Positions 1 through 11,332 of a stretch of DNA of 64,000 nt are shown piece after piece. The first letter of the stretch is position 1, and each line of letters starts with the position of its first letter. Position numbers and translations under genes: made by a program. The notes beneath the pieces are model-generated. The model was not told where the DNA came from. It saw only the letters and a list, made by a program, of their open reading frames with translations, and made no database searches. Source of the DNA: Lichina pygmaea (taxonomy: Eukaryota; Ascomycota; Lichinomycetes; Lichinales; Lichinaceae); the NCBI GenBank assembly GCA_963422465.1, contig OY730169.1, positions 2,480,001 to 2,544,000 of the forward strand, written 5' to 3'.

Positions 1-3000
1 TTGCTACGGGCGTATGCGTGCTGCACGGGAGGTGAAGCATGCAGGCCAGAGCCAAGAGCGCGAACAGCAGCGTCGGACGACGATGCACGTGCACGTCCTG
101 CCCCCGTGCGCGCGCGCCCAAGCCGAACGGAGGCTGGGATGGTCCGTCGTCGGCGGTGGAGCCGAACCCCACAGGCCTCAACGGCCGGGGGAGTCCACCG
201 ACGTCAAGGCGCCGGCTCGTCCAATCGCACGCGGCGGCCGCCATCCACGACATCACCTGACCGTACGGCGATGCATGCACGCTGCACGAAAAGGAAGGGC
301 GAGAGACGGAGCTGCAGGTCGCAGCATACGAGCTCGCCTCCGGCCGATCCCGCCGGCCGCGAAAGTCGTGGCGTGCGTGCCCGCAGCGTCGTCCGCTCGG
401 ACGATGGCAGGACTTTCGCCGCCGTCGACGCCGACCCCGCCGAGGATCCGACGGGCGCCCACTCGAGGCGGACGACGCCCCCTGGAGGGGTGGGGGCCAG
501 GCGCAGGCCCGCCTCTCGTCCCACGGTCGTCTCCTGCTGTCCTGTCGCCGCGTCTGCGGAGCGCTGCCACGCCGGTCGGCCGAGCGAAGACGACGACGGA
601 GTTCGAGTGCCTGTACTCCGCACCTCCGTACGTTGCTCCCGGGGACAGCACGGCGCCGGGGCTCGGCGTCGATCGACCCGCAGGCGAGCTCGGCGCTGCG
701 ACATGGGACCCAGCTCGTAGGTCCGTAGAGCAGCCGTCCGGGTATTGCCCCACCGGGCAGGGGAGGGGACGACGAGAGTTCAGGTCGCGTCGGGAGCGTC
801 TGCGTCGCTTGGACCACATCGAGGACCGAACGTCGACGGACGGAAGGAGAGAAAGAAAGAAAGAAAGGACGGGAAAGAGGACCGGGGCAGAACTCAGGAT
901 GCCTTGGAACATCATCCCCGGCACGGTAACGGCAGACTAGCGGTACTGTAGAGAGAACGGATGCGACCCCAGACGGCCGCATCGGGGGGGGGGGGGGGGG
1001 GGGGGGACGCGTGCAGAGGACGCAGCTTCCGTCCAATCGACATCCGTGATGTACGTAAGGTGCAGGAGGCCGTTGGCGATGGACGGCCAGGACGGCCGTC
1101 TCGACCGAGGCCCGTTCTCACCCTCGGCCAGGCTACGGTGGCTCTGGCGCAAGCAGTACGCCTTCACGGCCGCGTACCGAGGCGAGTCGCAATGGCATTG
1201 GCGGCCAAGGCGCAGACCGCTAAGCCCTAGTGGCATGGCACCAGACCGGGCCTACCGCTAAGGACGTCGTCACAGCGTCGTCGATTGGCAGGCGTAGCGG
1301 CTCTGCACGGCAGCACGCATGCACCTGTACGTTAGTGGGGCTGCGACCGTACTCGCAGGGGAGTATCCCCTTAACGGCTAGGCGGGCGTCGTCAGCCCCG
1401 ATCGCCGATGTCATCGGGAGATTGGCCTTCGCCGGTCTACGGCTGCTCCGTCGTCGCGGCCGGGCTCGAGAATCGAACCGTACCCTCGTACTCCGTACTC
1501 CGTACAACGGTCCCTCGAGGATCCGTGTCCAAAGTCCTTGGCACGTGTTGCGAGACCTCGGCCCCTTCTCCTCGCATCTTGCCCTCTCACACGAGGGGCA
1601 TCAATTCCGTTACGGCGAGGAGAGGCTCTCGCTGGAGAGAGAATCGCGTGTGGGTTGGTTTCCCGGACGGCAAGCGTCGACGGCGCTCCGTCCCGACTTT
1701 TGAGAGTGACGGTAGTCGTGCAACGCCGGACGGCCGCGCGAGCGGCGTACCGGTCACTCGAGTCTACATCCGCCGTCCGAACGACCTCGCCGTTTCAGTG
1801 GATACCCGGACGGAAAAGTATTCCTCGCTCTCCCGACCCTGGCAGAGCCCGCGCAGACGGCGTCGCAGGTACGGCTCCGTCGAGCGTGAGATCCGACCGG
1901 CGGCCGGCGGGTACGGGCGGCGGAGCGGACCCTCGACGACGCGCCCGTCCGCCGCAGCCCCCGACGCCGTCGACGTCGACGTCAGATCACGACGACCCCC
2001 CGTCGACCTCCTCCGTCGCCGTCTTCTCCCCCCCCCCCCCGGCCTTCACCTGCGTCTGGGTCGAACGCCTCGTCGTTCCAGCTGCCGGAGAGAGCGTTCC
2101 TGATGCCGTTCGTTCCGGACGCCTTGCCGTTCCGACCGCGACGCGACGAGGCGAGCCACTGCGTTCCTGCTGCACCGTACGATGTGCCGTACGAAGTACC
2201 GTGTACGGGAGTACGTACTCGGTACGGTACATGGGTACTCGTACGTCGCTCTGCCGTCGCCAGCCCTTCCCTTCCCTGCCCCGGCGAAGGAGCACTAATC
2301 CGAAACGGCTCCGGCCCTTCTTCTTTCCAGACGTCTACGACAGTACATACGTACATACGGCCAGCGAGGACTCCAATGCCGGAGGGTCTCGTGGGAATCG
2401 TCACGTGGAATCTTCGTACGACCGCCGGGCTAGGCACCGCAATGCCGGACCGTGGCGCCATGGGTGGTGGGGCTCCACCGCGTGGGAGATTGTGACCGTC
2501 CCGCGCCGATGCAAGCGCGAGCCGTCGATCTTCCAACAGCCCAGGAAGGCTTAGGCCCTCGGCCGCGGTCGTGTCGTGCAAACGTCCGACCTGGTCGTCA
2601 TCGTCGCGACCTGGGAGTAAGCTACGGGTCCGGTAGCCTTCGGCTCGAGCCTCTGACTTCGGCGGTCACGGACGGACAGGTCGTCCGGGTCGACCTACCG
2701 TACCGAGGTAGGTACGTGCCTTACGTACGAAACCTCCTCCTTCGGCTCAGGAAGGCTCACACTCTCCCCCTCCCAACCTTACCGGACGAGAGACGAACCG
2801 GCCGGGCGACGGAAGCGGCGGTCGACAGGACCGGATCCGGTCGTTCCCTGGCGCCGGCCAGCGCCGACGATCGACCGACGAGACGACGCAGCGCGACGGA
2901 GAGCGCGATGGCGGTACGAAGCATCGTGGGGTCGACCGACGACGCCCCACGGACGGCGTGGCGGCGCCGTCCGTACGTACGGCACCGCGCCCGTCTTACG

Positions 3001-3779
3001 TCCTCCGGTACGTACGGTACGACGCGATACGGACCTACAGTACTGGCCGACCTGGGCCCTTTCGAGAAGCTCTCCGGCGGTTGGCTTGGGCCTGTGCCGA
3101 GAGTGGCGGCCGTGGCGGCCGTGGCGGCCGTGGCGGCCGTGGCGACCTGGCCACCGCCGTCCCCTTCACCGTCCACCGCACCCCGGCCGCATGGGGAGGG
3201 GAGGCTGCTTTAGCGATCCAAGCGAGGAACTCCACGCCCACGGCCGCGGGCGCGCGCGAGACGGCCCACGACGGGGGCTCACGTCTTGCCTTCCGCAACA
3301 GCCCACCATCGTCGAATAGCGTCCCTCGTGGTCGGGAGAGTTGCCGGTCGAGCGACGGAGCGAAGGCGAGCGCGCAAGAAGGAAAGAAAGAGAGGGGGAA
3401 AAGCAACGGGGAGACGGGCGCGCGGCAAAGTCTCAAGAGGGGCCCCCAAAGGGGTGGGTGGTGGTGGGCGTTGTCATATGCTTGGTCCGGCCTAGGCTGG
3501 GTTGGGGAGGGGTGCTCCTTCAGGCGCAAGAGCCGGACGATCGTCTTGGCCCCAGTATATGACCCTCCACGCTCCTCCGGTCCGAGGCCGTTTGCGGTGC
3601 CGTCGACGTCCTGACCTGGCCCCTGTCGTGTCGTCCTGCTCTGTTCTTTTTTCCACTCGACCGGCGCCTCCCGACCACCACGTTCTCGGATCGATCGAGC
3701 TCCGAACGTTCCCGTTCCGACGTCCGGGCCACCGTCGACCTGTCCGATTCGGCTTGTCGAGCGCGAAGGAGGCTTCGAG

Positions 3780-3836
<57 letters not shown>

Positions 3837-4285
3837 AGAAAAGAACGTCCAACCCCCCCCCCGGCTTCGGTTGCCCTTCGAGGAGAGCCGACCCCGGCAG
3901 CTCCCCCCACTCGTTCGGTCGTGCGCTCGTGCTGCCGCGTCGCCCCCGTCGCTCGCGTGACGGATCGGCACGAGGCCCACGACCGGACGAAGCCTGAGGG
4001 AGCGGGGAAGGGTCGCCGTGCGCTTTCGCCACCTCCCCGTCCTACGCCGTCGTCACCCTGGCTACCGTAGAGGTCGGGCAGGTCCACCGGCATCAGCACA
4101 TCGCCTTCGACCCGGACCCGTACGCCTCGCACAGGGATCCGCACCTGCAGCATCTCCTCACCGGCCTCGGCAGCCCCCTGCCGCACCTGCGTGGGCCGGA
4201 CGCACAGGCGCGGTGGGGAGAAGCCCCACGGAAACGTCGATGCGGCGGTCCGGACCGGCGGTCGCCACGTCAGGAGCCGGATCTG
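1..4285. other. GC-rich stretch with no supported gene
   Basis: I see no recognisable protein family here. Long open frames exist on both strands, but they are Arg/Pro/Ser-rich, overlap one another and look like a by-product of high GC. The stretch contains a run of 23 G (984-1006), a dense cluster of GTAC tetramers (about 2175-2245, again near 2340-2360, 2690-2730 and 2970-3040), a 9-bp tandem repeat of gtggcggcc type (about 3102-3145) and a (GAC)n tract of about 17 units (3782-3834). Part of it may be promoter or 5' leader of the bZIP gene that follows. A gene made of short exons could be hidden here. Confidence 0.5.
3782..3834. repeat. (GAC)n trinucleotide microsatellite
   Basis: About 17 uninterrupted GAC units lie outside any supported gene. 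The same unit recurs in the 5' leader of the kelch gene (about 27482-27523) and, in other phases, inside coding regions. Confidence 0.9.
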
Positions 4286-4397
4286 ATGTCGCGGGCGTCC
4301 CCGGCGTCAGATCCGGCCTCGACCGCGGCGCACGCCGATAGCGCCGCCATCGGCCAGACGGCTCGGTCTCCGAGGACGAACTTCTCCTCCTCCTCCT

Positions 4398-4434
<37 letters not shown>

Positions 4435-4629
4435 CTTCGAGGGGCGAGTCCCGGCCGGCTCGCCGAACGTGTCGCCATCCGGTCCCGAGAGAGGGCGGCC
4501 CTCGTACGTCGCGGCGCCGGCCGATCCGGCCAGGTCGACGCGCTCGCTGAACGTGCTGCACATACTGAACCCGACCAATTCGGAGGCGCCGGAGCCAGGG
4601 CGCGATCGGTCTTCGGCCACGGCCCCGGC

Positions 4630-4682
<53 letters not shown>

Positions 4683-5205
4683 CGACGGCGACGGCGACGA
4701 ACTCGCCTTCGGCGCCTGCGCACGCATACCATCTCGGCCGGCGAGCGTATTCGTCCTTCAGCGATGCGAGTCCGGAATTCGGTCGCGGCCGCGAGGCCGA
4801 CGGAGCCCCCGTCCACGCCCACGCCGCCGGAGCGCGACGCATCCTGATGCCGAGGTCGCCGGCCGCGCGCGCCGTGAGCCTCGGCCGTCTCAGCCTCCCT
4901 TCGGGCGCGCTGGTCCCGCCGCAGACGATCGCGCCCCCGCTGCCGAGCGTCTCGCACGGCTCGGACGCGCCGCCGCTCCCGACGCCGCCGTCGGCACCGC
5001 GCTTCAGCTCGTCCTACGGCTTTCCGGCCGTCGGCGTCTCGTCGGCCGGTCGTCGCGCCAGCGCCGGTCCCGCGAGCGCGCCCATCTCCCAGAGCGTGAG
5101 CCCCAGCACCTCCTACTCGTCTCACGTGCAGACGGGCCACGCGTCGCCGGCACCACCGCCGCCGCCGCCGTCACAGTCCCACCCGCAGCCACATCCGCAT
5201 CGTCA

Positions 5206-5245
<40 letters not shown>

Positions 5246-6145
5246 TCGAGCCTGATGATGGCGACGACGATGCCGTCGACGGCGCAGCCGGCGAGCCTAC
5301 CTCTCCGCACGACCGCCTACGACATGGGCGGTCACACGTCCAGCGCCCCGCCGACGCCATCCCCCTTCAGTCTGCTGCGGGCCTCGGGCGCCGCCCTGGC
5401 GCCCGGGCAGCAGCAGATGCTGACGCTCAACACCGGCGACGGTCCGATCGAGGTGCCCTTGGACGTGCAGGCGGCCTCGAAGATGGCCGACGACCGGCGC
5501 AAGCGCAACGCCGGCGCCTCGGCGCGCTTCCGGCAGCGGCGGAAGGAGAAGGAGCGCGAGGCCTCGCAGACCATCGCCCGGCTCGAACGGCGCATCCGCG
5601 ACGTCGCCGAGGAGCGCGACCACTACCGTCACGAGCGCGACCACTTCCAGCGGCTCGTGCTCGCCACGCCGGGCCATCCTCCGCTCGGCCGAAGGCCGTC
5701 GTCCCCCGTCCGTCGGCGCTCGGCGCACAGCACGGGCGAGAGCAGCGGCGGGGGAAGCGGGGCCGGGCCCGAGTCGTCGTCGTCGTCGTCGGCGGCGGCG
5801 GTGGCGTCGGGCGAGCCTCCGTCGCAGCAGCGACGGGGCAGCGCCTACGCCGGACCGAGCTACTCGCTCCCGTTGCCGCCACCGCCACCGCCACCGCAGC
5901 CGCAGCCGCAAGGACCGTCGGGCGCCCCGTCGGCGGCTCCGGCGGCTTCGGCGGCTTCCCACGGGCCGGTGCCGGTGGGATTCGGCGCGCCAGGCGTGTC
6001 CCCGCACGACCGTCGACCGTCGGGTCCGGCAGGCGCTGGCCGAGAAGGCGCAGGACAGGGAACCCATCCGACCGCGGACCCGTACGACCCGTACGCGTCG
6101 GAGCGGTACGATCGGGGCTGGTACATCCACCGCCGTCCGCGTTGA
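4286..6145 (+). CDS. bZIP transcription factor (619 aa)
   Basis: A single open frame encodes a probable nuclear DNA-binding regulator. The bZIP basic region lies around residues 398-425, with the signature N-A-G-A-S-A-R-F-R-Q-R-R followed by K-E-K-E-R-E. A leucine-zipper or coiled-coil segment (L-E-R-R-I-R-D-V-A-E-E-R-D) runs to about residue 460. The rest is low complexity: poly-Ala (about 33-50), poly-Thr from an ACG repeat (about 117-135), and several poly-Pro and Ser-rich blocks. The basic region resembles a widespread Pezizomycotina bZIP family whose members share the N-A-G/A-A-S-A-R-F-R core; I cannot name the target pathway. ATG 4286 was chosen as the first in-frame Met. The protein ends in a Tyr/Arg-rich tail. 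No intron is needed. Confidence 0.85.
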
Positions 6146-6576
6146 CACCGGCCCTCACCGCTCCGCGCCGTCGACGTCGCGCCGTCGAGCCCGTTGTCGG
6201 ACAGGGATGTCCCCTGGCCCGAGCCACGACTGCGTGCATGAACGACATTTCGTTTTCGCGCTGTCAAGTGTGTCCGTGTGTGTGTGTGTGTGTGTGCGTC
6301 TGTCTGTCTGTTCTCACCTCGCACCGCAGCTCTCATGTCCTTGTCCCCAACGGATTCATGTCGTTGCTAAGCCGAGCGTCTTTATCCGTGTCGTCGTGCG
6401 CGGTGCTCGAATGGGATCTTTCAGCTTGCTTTTTCCTTCTCTGGGCTGTCCTCGGCGGGCAAGGATCGGGCCGGCCGGGCGATGCTGCAGGCTGGCTGCA
6501 ACGGAATCCATGTGCGGCCGGCACGAATCTGCTGATGCTGATGCTGCTCTTCCTCCTCGTTCCGTCGTCTCCTGGG

Positions 6577-6616
<40 letters not shown>

Positions 6617-8586
6617 CTCCGATCACCCAAGTTCCGGATGCAAGAACCGGTTGCAGCAGCAGCTCCCACTGCTGCAGCCGTTGTCGCCATCCACTCTTTC
6701 CTCCTACGTGCGACGACGATAGACCGGGTCCGCGCTTCTCCGTCTTGCTCTTCCTCATTGCTCAATGTTGCGTTGTGCGTTGCGTCGGGAGGCCCATGTC
6801 TCGAGACCAAAGGAATTCAAAAGGGAACGGAAAATACCCCTTGGGTGGCGTCAATTCGACTCTCTGCATTGAACTCTGGACCCTTCTCGATTCTCCGTCC
6901 CTCTCGCCTTCTTCCTTCCAGTCGTCGACCTGTATCTCGTCTGTGAATCCACTCGTCCGTCCGTCTACCTGTCCGTCTGTCTATCTACATCACTCCGTAA
7001 ACGACACTCCAACTCTCAAGTCGACCACGTCTTCTGGAGGCATTGACCGCGTCCCTTGAGCTCAGGCGTGAGCATCAGGGGGCCGAAAGCCGAGAGTCGA
7101 GAGCCAAAGGCTCAAAGGCGGAGACGGCTCTAGTATTTGGATATGGTGTAATCATGAAGTGGATATTCACCTGCCATGATTCAACGATATACAGATAGTC
7201 CCCACTCGACCGGATCTTTGTTCACCACGCTACGTAGTCTTTCCTTGTCCCCCATCACTTCTCTTCCGCGCCCCTTTTTCCCTGCTGTGGATTCTGTGGA
7301 CTCTGGACCGGTGTCGACCGTGTGGACTTGCTACTTGGACTCCCTTCAGTACAACGGGCCAGCCACTAACTAGCTTCGGAGGAGCAACGATGAGAGACAG
7401 ACTGACCAGCAATCAACAAACCCAATCTAGAGTTCCAGCACTACCGGGCTGCCTGTCAAACCTCTTACAATCCCAGATCCCCTAGTATCCAGACGGAATC
7501 TCTTTGACTCATACATGTAGTAGAGCGGCATACCCTGCCTGATCCAAGCTGCCACCGATTTCACCACCGGAAGAACCGCCGCAGACTTGAGGGACGTCGG
7601 TCGTCAACCATCGCTCCTCCCAAAAGAACAAACCAGCGCGTACGATGACACAGGCACTTTTCGAAAGCAAGAGAAAGGGACCGGTGTAGGATCCCGCACC
7701 GCGAGGATCCGGGCAATCGCAGCGCACAGCACCGGCTCTATTCTCCACAACCAGTACTCGTAGTAGCAGCATGCGACAGCCATGCGAGTCCTTTCCACGG
7801 CCGGGAAAGGAGTGTCGGTGTCGGGAGTCCGGGCTCGCGCGGACGCGCCGCGCCCACGAGAAAGTCCAGAACCTTCGAGATCGGGGCAGACTGGATCTCG
7901 TCACTTTGAAGGGGAAATACTGTAGCTCGAGTCGTCGTGATCGGCCGACATTTCGTGAGAGAAGACGTGCATCACAGCCAACTTACAGTACGATACCCAG
8001 TCTCCTGTTCAGAAGTTGCCGCCGTCGGAGACTCAATACCCATAAATTTTACCTCGGCTACTCAAGACACTACGTATGGTTAGCTCTAGCACATCCACAT
8101 CCACATCCACATCCACATCCACATTTATTTTTCTTTATTTATTTTTTCTTTGCAATAAAAGTCGTCCATCCCAGGACAGGACAGACTCGGCGGACCCCCT
8201 CACGCACAGGTCGAAAATCTCTCGAGTTGACTTACGTATCGACCATGGTACTACGCACGTCGCAGATTGGCAAGAACATGGGGCTGGCTGAGGAGAGGGA
8301 GCGGCGGAGACAGTCGTCACTCCTGCTGATCACCGTACCCAGCCTTCTACCATGTCTGTCGTGATGTCTTCGCTGCTACGTTACTGTACGGATGTACGTA
8401 ACGTACTCGTAGAGCCGCGGGAAGATAGTACTTCGTCCCGTCAACCCCCCCCCGCTCCGGTCAGGAGCTGAAACACGACACAGGCCGGTACCGTACTGCA
8501 TGGCCCGCGGGTGTGACGGCTCACATGCACGATGACGACGGTGATGTACGGATACAGTGCAGTACATCTTTTTGGGCTTGGCCCTA
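6146..8586. other. Intergenic, microsatellite-rich, no supported gene
   Basis: This probably begins with the bZIP 3' UTR. It holds two GT repeats (about 6277-6296 and 6579-6613), a six-copy ACATCC repeat (about 8091-8124) and AT-richer DNA. Open frames here have no recognisable domain. Confidence 0.5.
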
Positions 8587-9284
8587 CGTATGTTCGTTCG
8601 CAATGTATTGCGAGGTCGGTAATAGTAGGAGTCTCACGACTTTTCGGCTAAATCATACCGGTAGTACAGTAGGAAGCTGATCCTCGAACTTCATGCTCAA
8701 CATCTCCACTCCACCACCCACAAAATACTGAAGACAAAGAACTATACTGTTGCAGACTGAGTCCAGGCTCTTACCCTGGCTGAAGAAGGTAAGCCTTATA
8801 CTGAAATCACCAATATTACTGGGATGTCTAAGTCACAAATCACACAACTTCGCAAGAAAGCTTAAGAGTAAAGATTTGACCTATCAGTCTCTAAGCAGAT
8901 CATGGCAGAGTATGTGCAAGATGTACCAAAGACTGGTCAACCAGAAGTGGAGCTATGCTAGCTATGGATAAAGTCTGTAATAACAAGGGGTGGTTCTTTG
9001 ATGTGTTGGGTGCAGGTGGAAGAAGTGTGGCTCAGGTGCTGGAATAAGCTTCCACAAGGTGAGATCCAGTGTTAGATCACATGAATCCCTCACGCTATCA
9101 AGAAGATCATTGAGCTGGAAGGAGGGAATGAATACCAGGAGATATCATAGTATTAGCAGGCAGTGCGGTCTCTCTGCCAGACCTCAAGTCTCACTACCAT
9201 CAGGACGTTTAGAGGTGGAGATTGTCAAAAGTAATAAGACTCTCACAATTACCGACCTCGCAATACATTGCGAACAAACATACG
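8587..9284 (+). mobile_element. Tc1/mariner-like transposon remnant with ~50-bp inverted ends
   Basis: The ends 8587-8636 and 9235-9284 are inverted copies of each other (both read CGTATGTTYGTTCGCAATG inward), flanked on each side by the dinucleotide TA (8585-8586 and 9285-9286), the normal Tc1/mariner target duplication. The interior is a decayed transposase. One frame near 8770-8865 still reads a helix-turn-helix like fungal Tc1 proteins (L-A-E-E-G-K-P-Y-T-E-I, then G-M-S-K-S-Q-I-T-Q-L-R-K), followed by stops and frame changes. At 698 bp it is far shorter than an active element, so it is an internally deleted, non-autonomous copy. Its right TA is also the left TA of the next transposon. Confidence 0.8.
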
Positions 9285-9286
9285 TA

Positions 9287-9424
9287 CCCGCGCCACGGGG
9301 GGCTACACCCCCTCCTCCCGCACCTCCGGTACGTCCGGAACACCTCTCTATCCAGAGGTGTCTTACACCGGAATGAAAGTATCAGCGGTATGAAAGGTTT
9401 TTGATCACTACTGCACGACAACAT
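9287..9424. repeat. Left terminal inverted repeat of pogo-like transposon
   Basis: 138 bp starting CCCGCGCCACGGGGGGC. It matches the reverse complement of 23805-23948 almost base for base. The right copy has a 6-bp duplication (tgatactgatac) and a shuffled CTCT/AGAG stem. An internal CACCTCT...AGAGGTG hairpin is present in both copies. Confidence 0.9.
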
Positions 9425-9629
9425 TCAAACAGCCACAACTCCACCACAACATGGCCGAGCCATACCCAGAAGTTGAAGCTCAGATCTCAAAGGCTATAGA
9501 ATCGATTCCCACACGAGAGAAGTTCACAATCCCGAAGTTGGCTAAGGAGTTCAATGTCCCGGAGCAACAGCTTCGATGTTGCCTGAAAGGAGTGCCTTCA
9601 AAGACACAGCAGATTCCTGTGAACAGAAA

Positions 9630-10042
9630 TGTTAAGGCCCAGGCCGGAACGGCTGAGCTGACCGAAGCGAGTGTACAGAGGTACACGGAACAATATTCAC
9701 CCGACCCGGTGGACGAGGTGGACGATGTGTAACCAGCTCGTCCAGCTCGTCCACGGGAACAATGTTCACCCGACCCGGTGGACGAGGTGGACGATGTGTA
9801 ACCAGCTCGTCCAGCTCGTCCACGCAGAAAGCTGATACCCCTCGGGAGGACCCCCCCCCCTCAGGCTCCTGTATATAAGAACCCAGATAGCCGGAGAGAA
9901 TAGCTCTCCAGGCTGAACGCACATTACGAGCGACAATAGCAAGAGAGTTACCCCACTTGCTATTCATCTATTGAGTCCCTGCCCTCCTCGGTCGAAGACA
10001 GGACCACCCACATTCTGTGTGAACGTGGACTGGCCTTTAACA
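9630..10042 (+). repeat. 5' LTR of element 1
   Basis: 413 bp, TG...CA ends. It contains two 69-bp tandem units starting at 9691 and 9760. Each has a dyad in which two GTGGACGA arms face two TCGTCCA arms (about 17 bp of stem with one mismatch). A TATA box follows at 9872-9878. Confidence 0.95.
9872..9878 (+). promoter_or_regulatory. LTR TATA box, element 1
   Basis: TATATAA lies downstream of the tandem dyad repeats and about 165 bp before the LTR end, a usual place for the sense promoter of an LTR retrotransposon. Confidence 0.55.
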
Positions 10043-10120
10043 GTTTCAGCCTCTAACACATAGGACACCGGCTCAATACGATGGCAGATCATTGGGAGAT
10101 TCTCTACCTTCAAGACCCAG

Positions 10121-11281
10121 ATGAAGAAGACCTTCGGGGTCATTGATGAAGAACGAGATGCGGAACGAAAGCTCCAAGCACTACGGCAGACAGGGTCAGC
10201 ATCAGACTTCGCGGCGAAGTTCCAACAGTTGTCAGTGAGGACACAATGGGGGGACAGTGCCTTGACGGCACTATTCTACCAAGCTCTCAAGGAACAGGTC
10301 AAGGATGACATCGCACGAGGAGACCGACCCACCGACCTCGAGGATATGATCGACACAGCGGTACGCATCGACGACCGACAGTTCGAACGAGAACTCGAGA
10401 AGCGAGGCAAGCATGCAAGGCCATGGGGCAAAAAGACAGTGCCAGCACAAGACAAGTACGGCCTGACACCCATGGAGATTGATGCAACAACACCACAGGC
10501 AACAAAGAAGAAAGAAACACGGAAGTGTTACAATTGCCAGAAGGTAGGACACCTCGCAGCCAACTGCCAAAGCAAGAAGAAGAAAGAAGGCAAGGGTAAG
10601 CAGTTGAATGCCACCGGCGCCTGGAAAGGCAAGGGCATTCAGGAGCCACCGAGGGCTCCCAGAGGCACGCTACCCATGAACCGGTCAGAAGCAACACTCC
10701 TCGGACAGGAGGACAATCTCAGACAGCACATCGAAAGACTGGAGAACGATCTGCAGAGGTCACTGGAGGACCTGCACGCAATCCAAGACCAGATCGATAA
10801 GGTTCATTGGGAGGATGACCTGATCTCCGAATTCGACACAACAGACTACGAGATTGACATAACCGGCATGCCACCAATTCCCGAGACACCACTACTCCGA
10901 CGACAGGATGCGACCTTGTCGGAGGACGGCGAAGCAAGAGTGACGCGATGGGTGGACGACACCATCAGCATCTCACAGCCCCGAGACATCGCAGCACAAG
11001 TGGACCTTCACCAGGCTACGACACCAGCCTGCGGACATCCTTATTGGAAAGGATGCGAGGACCACCACTGCAAGGAACATCTCCTAGAGAAAAGGAGAAG
11101 GCACTACTTCCCTGGCCCAGAATACCACAAGAAAGCCTGGAGCATCAAGCACCAGCTAAGCCAGCAAGGGAAAGAACACGATGACTGCGGAGAAGACGCA
11201 TGGGAGCTATGCTTCACCGAAAGATGCGAAAGACACGCGGCAGAACACCAGGCTCAGGGCCTTGGTTGTTCAAAAAACTAG
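10121..11281 (+). pseudogene. Gag of element 1, missing its N-terminal capsid part
   Basis: This 386-residue frame begins inside the gag capsid homology (F-G-V-I-D-E-E-R-D-A-E-R-K-L-Q-A-L-R-Q). The frame continues upstream to 10064 without an ATG and is then stopped by TAG at 10061-10063. Compared with gag of element 2, about 100 N-terminal residues are missing, and only 78 nt separate the LTR from this ATG. A CCHC zinc knuckle (C-Y-N-C-Q-K-V-G-H-L-A-A-N-C) lies near residues 138-151. The C-terminus has two copies of a module C-x4-W-x2-C-x4-C-x2-H (about 11030-11080 and 11188-11238). The frame ends at TAG 11279-11281, immediately after a slippery heptamer. Whether the lost N-terminus predates insertion cannot be told from one copy. 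Confidence 0.8.
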
Positions 11282-11332
11282 CAGTGCTCTTCAAATCCGG
11301 AGTCGGAAGAGCAGGCAAGACAACACTCCGGA
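11272..11332 (+). promoter_or_regulatory. -1 programmed ribosomal frameshift signal with H-type pseudoknot (gag-pol)
   Basis: The heptamer A AAA AAC (11272-11278) is in the correct phase in the gag frame (tcA AAA AAC TAG) and abuts the gag stop. After a 7-nt spacer, stem 1 pairs GCTCTTC (11286-11292) with GAAGAGC (11306-11312). The loop sequence TCCGGAG (11296-11302) pairs with CTCCGGA (11326-11332) as stem 2. Connecting loops are 3, 3 and 13 nt. Slipping back one base joins gag to the pol frame, which continues L-A-V-L-F-K. All three parts match established -1 frameshift elements; function is inferred. Confidence 0.85.

Noticed and set aside
1465-1485. tRNA T-arm-like GGTTCGATTC on the minus strand
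   Set aside because: The flanking bases do not pair into a T stem and no acceptor, D or anticodon arms can be drawn.
3035-4186. Minus-strand 383-codon frame with poly-Arg from the (GAC)n tract
   Set aside because: Low-complexity composition and no family resemblance; overlapping frames on both strands are equally open.
6142-7059. 305-codon plus-strand frame after the bZIP gene
   Set aside because: Cys/Val runs come from GT microsatellites; no domain; likely 3' UTR and intergenic DNA.
9632-9967. 111-codon minus-strand frame in LTR of element 1 (also at 15233-15568)
   Set aside because: It is a translation of the LTR tandem dyads (V-D-E-L-D-E-L-V repeats), present because the 69-bp unit is a multiple of three.
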